The notes under the pieces are model-generated. The model was not told where the DNA came from. It ran no database searches and saw only the letters and a list, made by a program, of their open reading frames with translations. A DNA stretch of 33,832 bases from Candidatus Sumerlaeota bacterium (GTDB lineage Bacteria; Sumerlaeota; Sumerlaeia; Sumerlaeales; Sumerlaeaceae), in assembly GCA_026398535.1 (NCBI GenBank), contig JAPLSQ010000015.1:1-33832 (forward strand). Direction: 5' to 3'. Below are positions 8,326-16,438 of this stretch, piece by piece (positions within the stretch are counted from its first letter, which is position 1; the number at the start of each line of letters is the position of its first letter). A program made the translations under genes and the position numbers.

Positions 8326-8353
8326 GGGCGGATGATTGCATCCGCCCTTTTTT
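8326..8353 (+). terminator. Rho-independent terminator after the Spy-like gene
   Basis: A perfect 9-bp stem, GGGCGGATG with CATCCGCCC, closes an ATTG loop and is followed by six T residues. It lies 25 bases after the stop of the Spy-like gene and abuts the stop of the opposing glycosyltransferase gene. On the minus strand there is no T-run after the stem, so it should act mainly on the plus strand. Confidence 0.93.
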
Positions 8354-9533
8354 ACGCTGTTGCCGCCAATTCGAGATAAACCTTTTCCGCGTCAGCGGCC
8401 ATGCGTGGGGCGTTGTAACAGGCAATCGCGGAAGATAGCGGCCAGGCTTTTTTTTCGACTTCGGCGGGATTACGCGCCAGACGTCCGATGAGCGACGCAA
8501 GTTCCGCGGGATTCCAGGGGTCGTAAATCCATCCCGTTTCGTCGGTGACGATTTCAGGGATTGCGCCGCTGCGCGCGCCAATCACTGGCAATCCGTGATG
8601 CATCGCCTCGATGGCCACAAGTCCAAAGGCTGGCTGTGTGAGATCGGGGAATAAAAAAACATCAGACTCCAAAAAGAATGATCCCAATGATTCCGGGGCA
8701 ACCGGTCCGCGCAGATCCACATGCTTTTGCAGTCCATTTTCAGTGATTGCTCTGCGCAAGGATTCACTGTAATCACCCGCGCCCGCGATGATCATGCGGA
8801 AGTCAATCCCGCGCTCGCGCAGGAGCGCCGCAGCCCGCATTGCCATGCCAAGACCTTTCATTTCCTGAATTCGTCCGAGCAGGGCCACGGTGAATGCGTG
8901 CGCGGTTTCGGGAGACGGCGCGGACCTGTTCGCGGGAGCGTAACGCGTAAAATCCGCGCCGAGAGGAATGAGGCGCATTTTTGACCGCGCCCGCGGAATT
9001 ATGCCGCAGATTTCACGCCATGTAAAATCGCTGTCCACGATCAGCCGGTCGGCGCGTTTCAACATCCGTTTGAAGAAAGGATGCAGGGCGATGCGCGGTT
9101 TATGGCGCCAGAGGGCGGCCAGTTTCTGGCGGCAGATCAGATGCGGCCAAAAACGGCGGTCGAGGGGGGTTTCGCTGAACATCGTGCCATGGATGGTGCA
9201 GACGAAACGGCCGGGAAACGGGCCGGCAAACAAACCAGCAAACTCCTGGGCGTGGATGATGTCAAACGGCTGAGAGGCGTCGAGCCGCAAGAGGAGCGAT
9301 TTCAATTGCTGGAAAAAGGCAAACGAGTAGTCTCCGGGCGCGCCCTTGGGGAGATGCCACACGCGCAATCCCTCCGCCATCTGATCCCAGCCGGTTTTGG
9401 CGCTGTGCGCGCTGGTGAGTATTGTAACATCATGTCCGCGCTCGGCCAGCGCCCGCGCAAGGTCAAACGTGTGAAATTCCAGCCCGCCCCATCGATGAAC
9501 GGGCAATGCCCGCGCTGGCATGCAGATTCTCAT
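8352..9533 (-). CDS. glycosyltransferase family 4 (GT-B)
   Basis: The 393-aa cytoplasmic glycosyltransferase has the usual GT4 landmarks: an N-terminal WGGLEFHTFDLARALAERG loop, TIHGTMF, DRLIVDSDFTWREI, LIPLGADFTRY at the start of the second domain, LLGRIQEMKG and the donor-site segment FGLVAIEAMHHGLPVIG. The second Glu of the EX7E motif is present, but the first Glu position is occupied by Pro (context TQPAFG). Such enzymes build lipopolysaccharide, capsule or exopolysaccharide; the acceptor is unknown. The ATG at 9533 is followed directly by a typical start (MRICMPA). The gene stands alone, convergent with the Spy-like gene and divergent from the CBM9-like gene. Confidence 0.9.
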   Translation of the reverse strand: MRICMPARALPVHRWGGLEFHTFDLARALAERGHDVTILTSAHSAKTGWDQMAEGLRVWHLPKGAPGDYSFAFFQQLKSLLLRLDASQPFDIIHAQEFAGLFAGPFPGRFVCTIHGTMFSETPLDRRFWPHLICRQKLAALWRHKPRIALHPFFKRMLKRADRLIVDSDFTWREICGIIPRARSKMRLIPLGADFTRYAPANRSAPSPETAHAFTVALLGRIQEMKGLGMAMRAAALLRERGIDFRMIIAGAGDYSESLRRAITENGLQKHVDLRGPVAPESLGSFFLESDVFLFPDLTQPAFGLVAIEAMHHGLPVIGARSGAIPEIVTDETGWIYDPWNPAELASLIGRLARNPAEVEKKAWPLSSAIACYNAPRMAADAEKVYLELAATA

Positions 9534-9646
9534 CTGGTCAAGTCCATGTCGCGCATCGCTGCTTTTCTGATCTTTAATTTAATCACAAATTTATTGACCA
9601 TCCATGCGTGAAAAGTGAATGAGTAAGACATCGCAACATAATGTGA

Positions 9647-9655
9647 TGCGATAAT
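9647..9655 (+). promoter_or_regulatory. candidate extended -10 promoter for the CBM9-like gene
   Basis: TGCGATAAT fits an extended -10 element (TG-n-TATAAT-like) 25 bases before the ATG at 9681. No good -35 hexamer lies 17 bases upstream. The surrounding gap is AT-rich compared with the flanking genes. Confidence 0.3.
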
Positions 9656-9680
9656 ATTTACACAAAAGGAGAAGTGTTGC

Positions 9681-10490
9681 ATGAAAAAGGTATTGTTGAT
9701 TACATTGCTGGCTGGAGGATTGGCGGGAACGTTGTTCGCCCAGAACACGTACACAGTTCAATTCACGCATCAATCGATCGTGGTGGATGGCTCAGGCTCC
9801 GATCCCGCATGGGCGGCCGCCCCCTTCAGCACGAACAATTTTGTGGCGCATGACACAGGCGTTGTTTCAGACCAGCAGACAAAGTTCAAAGCGTTATGGA
9901 ACAGCGCGAATCTCTATGTCTACTTCGAAACGGACGACAATGGCCCTCTGTTCGATTCAAACATGACAACGAACAACGCGACGTTGACGTTCACGAACGA
10001 TGACATGGAACTGTTCTTCGATCCGTTCTCCTCGCGCAACAACGAGGCGAATCCCTGCAACAAGTACCAGATCACGATGTACCCGGAGACTGACGGCTCG
10101 GGCAACGCGATCAATCAGCCAATGGGTTATGTCTGGACGGCTGCTGGCAACAGCGATTTCCCGGGCCCAGGCGATGGCGGCTGGCCAAGCAGCGATCAGG
10201 TCATTGTGCGGTTTACGACAACGGCTGGCGTGCGCTACACGGGTGAGTTGCAGATTCCCTGGATGGCATTGGATTCGCCGATTGTCAATATGGATGGCTC
10301 CACCCCCGCTGTCATTCCGCCCTCAAATGGAAACACATGGTCGTTCCAGCCCTGCCGCCTGCATCATCCGGGCAGCAACAACACGGACGCCTCGAAGTGG
10401 AATCCGTCCGGGGCCGGTTTCCGCACCAAGCCTTACGGCTTGTGGACGTTCACCGGCGCGGCGTCTGTTGCCGATTGGACGCTGTTCTAA
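9681..10490 (+). CDS. secreted CBM9/DOMON-like carbohydrate-binding protein
   Basis: The 269-aa protein has a clear signal peptide (MKKVLLITLLAGGLAG..., cleavage near LFA-Q at residue 20). One beta-rich domain follows, with the hallmarks of family 9 carbohydrate-binding modules: IVVDGSGSDPAW, then FKALWNSANLYVYFETDDN, then NDDMELFFDPF and a late TGELQIPWMAL. No catalytic domain is attached. CBM9-like domains bind xylan or other glycans, or heme in related DOMON proteins; the ligand here is unknown. AAAGGAG precedes the ATG at good spacing. The gene is monocistronic, with a terminator 26 bases after its stop. It may be an abundant secreted or surface binding protein. Confidence 0.8.
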   Translation: MKKVLLITLLAGGLAGTLFAQNTYTVQFTHQSIVVDGSGSDPAWAAAPFSTNNFVAHDTGVVSDQQTKFKALWNSANLYVYFETDDNGPLFDSNMTTNNATLTFTNDDMELFFDPFSSRNNEANPCNKYQITMYPETDGSGNAINQPMGYVWTAAGNSDFPGPGDGGWPSSDQVIVRFTTTAGVRYTGELQIPWMALDSPIVNMDGSTPAVIPPSNGNTWSFQPCRLHHPGSNNTDASKWNPSGAGFRTKPYGLWTFTGAASVADWTLF

Positions 10491-10516
10491 AGCATCATCA
10501 TTATCGTACCACACAT

Positions 10517-10555
10517 AAAGCCAGTGGCAGCCATGACAGCTCCGCTGGCTTTTTT
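10517..10555 (+). terminator. Rho-independent terminator after the CBM9-like gene
   Basis: AAAGCCAGTGG pairs with CCGCTGGCTTT (one wobble pair), closes a 13- to 14-base loop and runs into a T tract. On the minus strand the same stem is followed by a shorter T stretch, so it may also help stop transcription from fucI. Confidence 0.85.
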
Positions 10556-10644
10556 CATGTAAACAGGAAACATGCGGACCGGGGGTGGATGACTCGTTGT
10601 GGCGGCTTATTTATAATAAATGCTATCCTGCTGGTTGCCTGACA

Positions 10645-12450
10645 TCATCCATAGACAGGTCCGAAATTGGCGCAGGCGCGGAAATCGGCTCCCTGGGGGT
10701 CCATGGCGCCAAATGCGGTCCATGCGCCCGGACGGAATATCTTTTCTTCGGGGACATTATGCATGCAGACCGGGATGCGCAGAATGGATGCGAGGGTGAT
10801 AAGATCGGCGCCGATGTGGCCATAGCTCATCGCGCAGTGATTGGCTCCCCAGTTATTCATGACGCTGTAGACGTCGCGGAAGGGGCCGCTGCCGGTGACG
10901 CGCGGCACGAACCATGTTGTGGGCCATGTCGGGTCGGTGCGCTTGTCGAGGATGTCGTGGACTTGCTCGGGCAGATCCGCGGTTTTGCCTTCGGCAATTT
11001 GAAGGACGGGGCCAAGGCCGTCAATGATGTTAAGGCGAAACATTGTGGCGGGCATTCCGCCGCGTGTGCGGAAGTGGGATGACCATCCGCCGCCGCGGAA
11101 ATACTCGAGCGTGCCGGCGTGCCATGTCGTCGCGTCGAGACAGCGTTGAGCCTCCTCCGGCGTGATGTCCCAATATGGTTTGATTGCGGGTCTGCAATCG
11201 GTTTCCTGCTGGCCTGATCCGTCGAGTGCGGCCGGGCCCGAGTTGATCAGGTGAATGAATCCGCCGGCCGCGTCACCTTGGAGTTCCTTGCCTGTCACGC
11301 GCTTGACGGCCTCGGGACTCCAGAATGTGCGGACATCCGCGAACAATTGTGCCGTGGAGGTCAGCAGGTGGCCGAAAAGCATTGATGCCCCATTAAGCGA
11401 ATCGTTTTCGGTCGCACAGATGTATGGCTGACGGATGCCGTTCCAGTCAAAGGAACTGCAAAGTATGGCTTCCATAAAATCGCCGTTGGGCATGAAATCC
11501 GTCCACTGGCGCTGACCTTGAAACCCGCTGGCTATGGCATTGTGTCCCATGGCTTCCTCGCCATAACCCATCTCGGCAAGTTTCGGATTGCCCGCCATGA
11601 GGTCGCGCGCGATGAGCGTCATCTTGACGCACGTCTCCCAGCACTTGTCTTTTTCCGCGCGGCTTTGCTGTTTGTCGGGCGGATTATTGTCAATGCCTTC
11701 CGCGCATTTTTTACGAGTCCAGTCAATGGCGCTGGCGAATTCGTCGTGATCGAAAATGCCCCGTTCCATCCGGCGGATGAATTCCGACATGTCGACGGTC
11801 ATGATGCGCATGCCGAGATGTTTTTCAAAAAAGGATTGATCGACGATGGAACCGGCAATGCCCATCGACACGCCGCCCATGGCCAGATAGGATTTGCCGC
11901 GCATGATGGCGGCGGCGAGTCCGGCGCGGATGAAGCGCAGGAGTTTGGCGCGCACATCGGCGGGGATGTTGGTGTCGCCCGCATCCTGAACATCGCGCCC
12001 GTAAATGCCAAAGGCAGGCAGACCCTTTTGGTTGTGGGCCGCGAGAACCGCCGCAAGGTAGACGGCTCCAGGGCGTTCGGCGCCGTTGAATCCCCATACA
12101 GCCTTGGGCAGAAAGGGATCCATGTCCATCGTTTCCGAGCCATAACACCAGCATGGGGTCACGGACAGCGAAACACCGACGCCTTCACGCGCGAACAGTT
12201 CCGCTGTGCGCGCCGCTTCTGTTGCTCCGCCAATGCAGTAAGACGGGATGACGCACCGGACGGGTTTGCCATTGGGATGACGCACGGATGACTCTATCAG
12301 ATCGGCCACAATGCGCGCGAGATTGAGGGTTTTCTCCTCGAGCGCCTCGCGCGGGCCGCCGCGGCGCCCATCAATGATCGGGCGGATTCCAATTTTTGGC
12401 AAAGTGACATCGAAAACAGAAGGCGAGTGATATGAAGATGATAGCGACAT
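10645..12450 (-). CDS. fucI: L-fucose isomerase
   Basis: Cytoplasmic Mn2+-dependent aldose-ketose isomerase converting L-fucose to L-fuculose (D-arabinose is often also accepted). The 601-aa product follows the E. coli FucI sequence closely from end to end. Shared segments include [83 protein letters not shown] and [21 protein letters not shown]. The metal-binding Glu (about 327) and Asp (about 350) are in place. The frame is open to 12561, but GGAGG five bases before the ATG at 12450 decides the start. No fuculokinase, fuculose-phosphate aldolase or fucose permease lies in the window, so the rest of the pathway is elsewhere or differs. Confidence 0.95.
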   Translation of the reverse strand: MSLSSSYHSPSVFDVTLPKIGIRPIIDGRRGGPREALEEKTLNLARIVADLIESSVRHPNGKPVRCVIPSYCIGGATEAARTAELFAREGVGVSLSVTPCWCYGSETMDMDPFLPKAVWGFNGAERPGAVYLAAVLAAHNQKGLPAFGIYGRDVQDAGDTNIPADVRAKLLRFIRAGLAAAIMRGKSYLAMGGVSMGIAGSIVDQSFFEKHLGMRIMTVDMSEFIRRMERGIFDHDEFASAIDWTRKKCAEGIDNNPPDKQQSRAEKDKCWETCVKMTLIARDLMAGNPKLAEMGYGEEAMGHNAIASGFQGQRQWTDFMPNGDFMEAILCSSFDWNGIRQPYICATENDSLNGASMLFGHLLTSTAQLFADVRTFWSPEAVKRVTGKELQGDAAGGFIHLINSGPAALDGSGQQETDCRPAIKPYWDITPEEAQRCLDATTWHAGTLEYFRGGGWSSHFRTRGGMPATMFRLNIIDGLGPVLQIAEGKTADLPEQVHDILDKRTDPTWPTTWFVPRVTGSGPFRDVYSVMNNWGANHCAMSYGHIGADLITLASILRIPVCMHNVPEEKIFRPGAWTAFGAMDPQGADFRACANFGPVYG

Positions 12451-12573
12451 TGAAACCTCCATGTGCCTGCGCTGATTATTATTATCACATAGTTGGGCGC
12501 GATTAAGAGCGGCCGGACTTTGAAAGACAAGCGGAAGTGTGAGGACGCAGGCGAATATCATTATTTACTCCCC
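12451..12573 (-). other. fucI leader and upstream region
   Basis: This gene-free stretch between the large hairpin and the fucI start is AT-rich. On the minus strand it holds a TGTGATAAT element not far upstream of the start but no convincing -35 box. The frame extending fucI upstream runs through it but has no ribosome binding site and no family match. I see no other gene here. Confidence 0.4.
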
Positions 12574-12638
12574 AGCCACAGGGGCGATGGGCGGGGCGGC
12601 CCGTTTGAGCGCCTCGCGTCCCATCGGCCCCTGTGGCT
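12574..12638 (-). terminator. very long stable hairpin, probable terminator or processing structure
   Basis: Arms 12574-12591 and 12620-12638 pair over 18 bp with a single bulged base. A further 7-bp inner stem (12592-12598 with 12610-12616, one wobble) leaves an 11-base loop. It begins 18 bases after the stop of the disrupted small gene in the minus direction. There is no strong T tract after it (minus-strand GGGGAGTAAATAATG), so it is not a canonical terminator and may be a transcript-end stabiliser. Confidence 0.6.
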
Positions 12639-12656
12639 TTGAGCGCCGTTCCGCGC

Positions 12657-12940
12657 TTATATTCTCTGATGGATTTGTTTGTTGTCGATGAGGATAAGGT
12701 GTCCTTTGTGGACGGCGGCGGCGGTCATGATTTCCGCGGGCGTGGCGCATTGGTCAAAAAAAGCGCGCAGGCGCTGATCATCTGTTGGGGGAGAACAGGC
12801 AGTCCCTGGCTGTTCATCTGAGTCACGGTTGAATTGAACATGCCGCCGGTTTTCATTCCTGTGAAAATACGAGCGAGTGTGAACAGGATCAGCAGAACGA
12901 GGACGCCTGCGCCTGCGCGTTACAGCCAGCGGATTATCAT
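12657..12940 (-). pseudogene. disrupted small membrane-protein gene
   Basis: An ATG at 12940, five bases after AGGA and 19 bases after the HEAT-protein stop, starts MIIRWL and meets an in-frame TAA at 12922-12920. The same frame continues with a membrane-type segment (GVLVLLILFTLARIFTG) and a polar part ending about LPQQMISAC. At a run of seven T (plus-strand A at 12756-12762) the protein-like signal moves to the next frame, reading FFDQCATPAEIMTAAAV...ILIDNKQIHQRI to a TAA at 12659-12657. One extra T would join the two frames. The intact protein would be about 95 aa with one membrane helix. It may be a recent pseudogene, a sequencing error or, less likely, recoding. The family is unknown. 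Confidence 0.5.
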
Positions 12941-12959
12941 CAATATCCTATCATCATAT

Positions 12960-14774
12960 TTATTTCAGAAACCAGTTTCGGGGGCGCTGTTGTTGTTGTC
13001 CCAAGTCGAGGATGGAGCGGCACAGGCCCAATTCTTTTTGAATGTCATTGGTGGGGGTTCCGGTTTCGTTGCGTTTTCTCTTCTCGTCCCAAAGCCGTTT
13101 CTGGAGCGCGGCAATTTTATTGTTGTCCTCATCGGTCATTGGCTTTTGCCGGATGGCCATGTAGATGATCTTGAGGGCAGTGGTGCGGCGTCTGCTGTTC
13201 TGATCGGCAAGGGCGTTGTATGCCCATGTGGAGATTTCCTGCGGGGATTTGTCTGATCCGGCGGCGTCCACCACCAATTGCTCAGCCGCGTTGTATCGCG
13301 CGGATTCAGGCTGGTCATTCGTGAGCCATTCGATAAAGATGTGCATATCATATTCGCTCAGTTTGAGATCTCGTATCTGCGGGAAGAGGGTATCTGCGGC
13401 TTTGGTGTCGCTTTTTGCCACCCTGCTGAACGCGTCCAATATGATCCTGTTTGCCTGGGCGTTGTTCCATTTGTTCAGCACCTTGGGCGCCAGCCTGATA
13501 AGCTTGGCAAGCGAGGTTGCATCGTCCGAGCCGGATTTTTCCGTTAATATTTCGATGAACCTTGGGCGCAACGACATTGTTGTTTCAGCAATGGCATTAG
13601 CCAGTGTCTCTTGAGCATCCTTTGGAGTGTCAGGGGCAAACATCATTTCGGCGTATTTGTCCATGGATGTGCGGAGAGTTGGGACCCCGATAAGACTCAT
13701 AATCATGCGCACCCTTTCCCAGTCGGGTGGAACCATTAATGCCGTGAGTGCCGGCTCGAGTGCGGGGACAACAAGCGATCTTCTGCCGCATAACATCAGG
13801 GCGCGTGTGACAATCTTGTTATCAGCGGATTGCAGCGCCTGCTCGATCATCTTTATGTGATCATCCGTGAGCGATTTGATGTTTACAGCCCCCCAGGCAT
13901 CTTTGGGGAATGGTTGTGGAGAAAAGAAGAGTTTGAGGAAAGTTCCGGCGCCATCAGCATCTTTTACAGAGAGCATCCCTTTGACCGCCAACTTCTGGGT
14001 GAAAGGAGTCCCGCGGAGAATCTGTGCTTGGAGTTCCTCCATGGGCATGGGATTGGGCAATTCCCAAAGCGCCGTGAACAACGCCAGGCCATCACGTTGT
14101 TGCGTGTCGGGGGGGATGGCTGTCAGCTTATTGTATAGATAACGATATGCTTCTTCGGATCCGGTCCTGCCAAGCGCGTTGATGATAAGGCTCCGTTCAC
14201 TGATGCCTGTCTCGTTATCGAGTGCGGCAATAAGCGCTCCAGCGCTTTCAGGATTGCCGCTTTGAGCGAGAGCCATGGCCGCCTCGGTTCTGACGCGGGT
14301 GTTCGTGTCCTTCAGAAGCGAGTTTGCAAGCAGTTGATAACCGCCATTGCCAAGCATCGCCAGCGCCCGCAAATGAGCGCGGCCGCGCGGAACATTGACG
14401 TCAAATTGCTTGTGCTTGGGGACAGCGTCGACAGATTCGATTGACACAGTATTGTCACTGCTCATGGAGCCGCGCGTCTTCGGAACATGAATGGATTCAA
14501 TTTCAGATTCCCAACGGGGATTCGTCAGATATAACCGGGCAAGGAATTCATGCAGACTGAGATCGTCGGGATTTTCACGCAACGCGGCTGCCGCGATCAC
14601 TTCCGCATTTCCGGCATCACCCAGTTCCAAAAGACGTTGCGCGCGCGCGAGCGGACTTGACGTTGCTTCCTGAGGATCGGCGGAAGCTTGAACAGTGGGG
14701 GGTGATGCGGAAAGATAAAACAGAACGATGATTACAAAAACAAGGAAGTTCGACCACGGATACATCCGAATCAT
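12960..14774 (-). CDS. exported HEAT/TPR-repeat protein
   Basis: The 604-aa protein starts with a hydrophobic signal or anchor (about 9-25; possible cleavage after VQA near 30). A TPR-like pair of helices follows (about 43-90). HEAT-like repeats come next, clearest at about 148-225 (VRTEAAMALAQSGNPESAGALIAALDNE and ISERSLIINALGRTGSEEAYRYL), with helical repeats continuing to the C-terminus. Such scaffolds bind other proteins; no catalytic motif is seen. AAAGGAG eight bases before the ATG at 14774 supports the start. It lies between the HlyD-type adaptor gene upstream and the disrupted small gene downstream, all on the minus strand. A role in an envelope complex is plausible but unproven. Confidence 0.75.
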   Translation of the reverse strand: MIRMYPWSNFLVFVIIVLFYLSASPPTVQASADPQEATSSPLARAQRLLELGDAGNAEVIAAAALRENPDDLSLHEFLARLYLTNPRWESEIESIHVPKTRGSMSSDNTVSIESVDAVPKHKQFDVNVPRGRAHLRALAMLGNGGYQLLANSLLKDTNTRVRTEAAMALAQSGNPESAGALIAALDNETGISERSLIINALGRTGSEEAYRYLYNKLTAIPPDTQQRDGLALFTALWELPNPMPMEELQAQILRGTPFTQKLAVKGMLSVKDADGAGTFLKLFFSPQPFPKDAWGAVNIKSLTDDHIKMIEQALQSADNKIVTRALMLCGRRSLVVPALEPALTALMVPPDWERVRMIMSLIGVPTLRTSMDKYAEMMFAPDTPKDAQETLANAIAETTMSLRPRFIEILTEKSGSDDATSLAKLIRLAPKVLNKWNNAQANRIILDAFSRVAKSDTKAADTLFPQIRDLKLSEYDMHIFIEWLTNDQPESARYNAAEQLVVDAAGSDKSPQEISTWAYNALADQNSRRRTTALKIIYMAIRQKPMTDEDNNKIAALQKRLWDEKRKRNETGTPTNDIQKELGLCRSILDLGQQQQRPRNWFLK

Positions 14775-14969
14775 GAACGTTTCTCCTTTTCTATGAAGGT
14801 GTATGCAACATTCATGCCGGATGATGGCTTAAAGTGCGAGCCTGTTTATCGCTCTGTATTTTGTGGCAATGCGTCTCTTGCGCGAATCTCAGTGTGGCAG
14901 GATTGTGATATTACGTTCCCGATTGTGAAACAGAGGGAAGTCCAAGCGCCCCATCGGAGTAACGTTCGT

Positions 14970-16325
14970 TTATTTCGCGGTCAAGGTGTTGATGCGGATT
15001 GCGGCGCCTTCTTTGATGCCGTCGGGGGGTTTGACAAGGACGCGTTCATTGCCTTTGAGCCCCTCAAGAATCTCCACGCCATTGGGTGTTTCCATGCCGC
15101 GGCGCACCTTGATGACGCGGGCGCGATTTTTAGCGGCGATGATGACCGACGGCGAGGCGTCGCGTTCGATGACCGCGCCCGATGGGACGAAGATGCGCGG
15201 CGAAAGCTTGACACCCTGTTTGCGCTCGATCTGATCGAGGAAAGAAACGCGGGCGTTGAGCTCGGGTTTTACGCGCTCATCGGGATCAAGGAACTCGACT
15301 TCCACTTGCACGGTGGCTTTCTGTCGGTTTGCTTCGGGCGCGATGCGCTCGACGCGGCCCCGGTATTCGCGGTCGGGGTAGGCTTCCAGGCTGATCAGGC
15401 ATTGCTGGTCGAGCCTGACGCGGGAAAGGTCGGACTGGTTCAGATCAATCTCCACCTGCATGTCCGAAAGGTTTGCGACGGAGATGAGCGCGGAGCGCGC
15501 GCCGCGTGTTCCTCCAAAGTTTGTGTTGGTGACCATCTCGCCCACTTCGACAAGCCGCTCAAGAATGGTGCCTGTCGTGGGCGATCGGATGATGCAGTCG
15601 TTGAGTTGCACTTCCGCAAGGCTGATATTTGCCCGGGCTTCGGCAACTCCCGCTTCGGCAGCCTTGATGACTTCTGCGCGCGGCCCGATAACGGCCAGTT
15701 CGAGCTTCTTGCGCACAGAGTTGGCGCGCGCGACAGCGATGTCATAATCATTGACTGCCTTGTCGAGGACATTTTGTCCTTCCACTTTCTGCTGCACGAG
15801 CGGCCGGACGCGGTCGAGATTCTGACGCGCGTCGCGTTGCTGAGCTTCGGCAAGACTCAATTCGGCGCGCAACTGTTCGATCTCCTGGGGGCGCGAGCCC
15901 GCGCGTAATTCAGCCAGCACGGCCTCGGAGCGCGCCAGCAAGGCGCGCGCCCGTTCCACATTGGCCTTGTATTCCGAAGCGTCAAGATGCGCCACCTCCT
16001 GATACTGGACCACATGGTCGCCCTTGTCGACGTAAAGCTGTTCGATGCGCCCCATGATTTTCGGCGCGATTTCGATGCGCCGATGGGGCACGACATAGCC
16101 GGTGACGGAGAGGACAACAGCCGATGTTTCGACCTCGGGATCGATCAGGCGGACAGGAGCCACATCCACTTTCTCCGGCACGAGATAGGGGTAGGCCCAA
16201 AGCCCCCCGCCGATTGCAAGAATAACAACCGCCCACAAAAACAACTTCACAAGTCCCCGCCCCTTGGGCGCGCGCTTGAGTTGCGGGTCTATGCGCAGTT
16301 TCGTGAGATCGTCGACGTTTGCCAT
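14970..16325 (-). CDS. HlyD/MacA-family periplasmic adaptor (membrane fusion) protein
   Basis: The 451-aa protein has one N-terminal membrane helix (about 25-49) after a short cytoplasmic tail. A biotinyl-lipoyl-like half follows (VTGYVVPHRRIEIAPKIMGRIEQLYVDKGDHV), then a long alpha-helical hairpin (about 118-215, rich in Ala, Glu, Gln and Arg), the second lipoyl half (IIRSPTTGTILERLVEVGEMV) and beta-barrel domains to the C-terminus. Such adaptors link an inner-membrane ABC or RND pump to an outer-membrane channel. No pump or channel gene is adjacent. The LolD/MacB-type ATPase at 25056 is a conceivable but distant partner. The start has no clear ribosome binding site. It is divergent from the GreA-fusion gene. 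Confidence 0.9.
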   Translation of the reverse strand: MANVDDLTKLRIDPQLKRAPKGRGLVKLFLWAVVILAIGGGLWAYPYLVPEKVDVAPVRLIDPEVETSAVVLSVTGYVVPHRRIEIAPKIMGRIEQLYVDKGDHVVQYQEVAHLDASEYKANVERARALLARSEAVLAELRAGSRPQEIEQLRAELSLAEAQQRDARQNLDRVRPLVQQKVEGQNVLDKAVNDYDIAVARANSVRKKLELAVIGPRAEVIKAAEAGVAEARANISLAEVQLNDCIIRSPTTGTILERLVEVGEMVTNTNFGGTRGARSALISVANLSDMQVEIDLNQSDLSRVRLDQQCLISLEAYPDREYRGRVERIAPEANRQKATVQVEVEFLDPDERVKPELNARVSFLDQIERKQGVKLSPRIFVPSGAVIERDASPSVIIAAKNRARVIKVRRGMETPNGVEILEGLKGNERVLVKPPDGIKEGAAIRINTLTAK

Positions 16326-16438
16326 GTGGTTGACCGTGGTGTGTCAAAATACCGCTTTGCGATGCTTATCTTGTGCGCATTCCGGTATGATGTGATACAA
16401 CCTGTTTATTCGTCTGAAAACAAGTCTGGAAATACATC

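Noticed and set aside
12565..12750. 61-aa minus-strand frame across the long hairpin
   Set aside because: Its residues come from the inverted repeat and from the wrong frame of the disrupted gene; no ribosome binding site.
14793..15908. 371-aa plus-strand frame
   Set aside because: It lies opposite the HlyD-type adaptor gene, whose lipoyl and coiled-coil parts are clear; Phe/Asp/Gly-rich antisense composition.
16330..16349. TTGAC-N-GTCAA dyad between the adaptor and GreA-fusion genes
   Set aside because: Arms of only 5 bases without a matching -10 box; expected by chance at this length.
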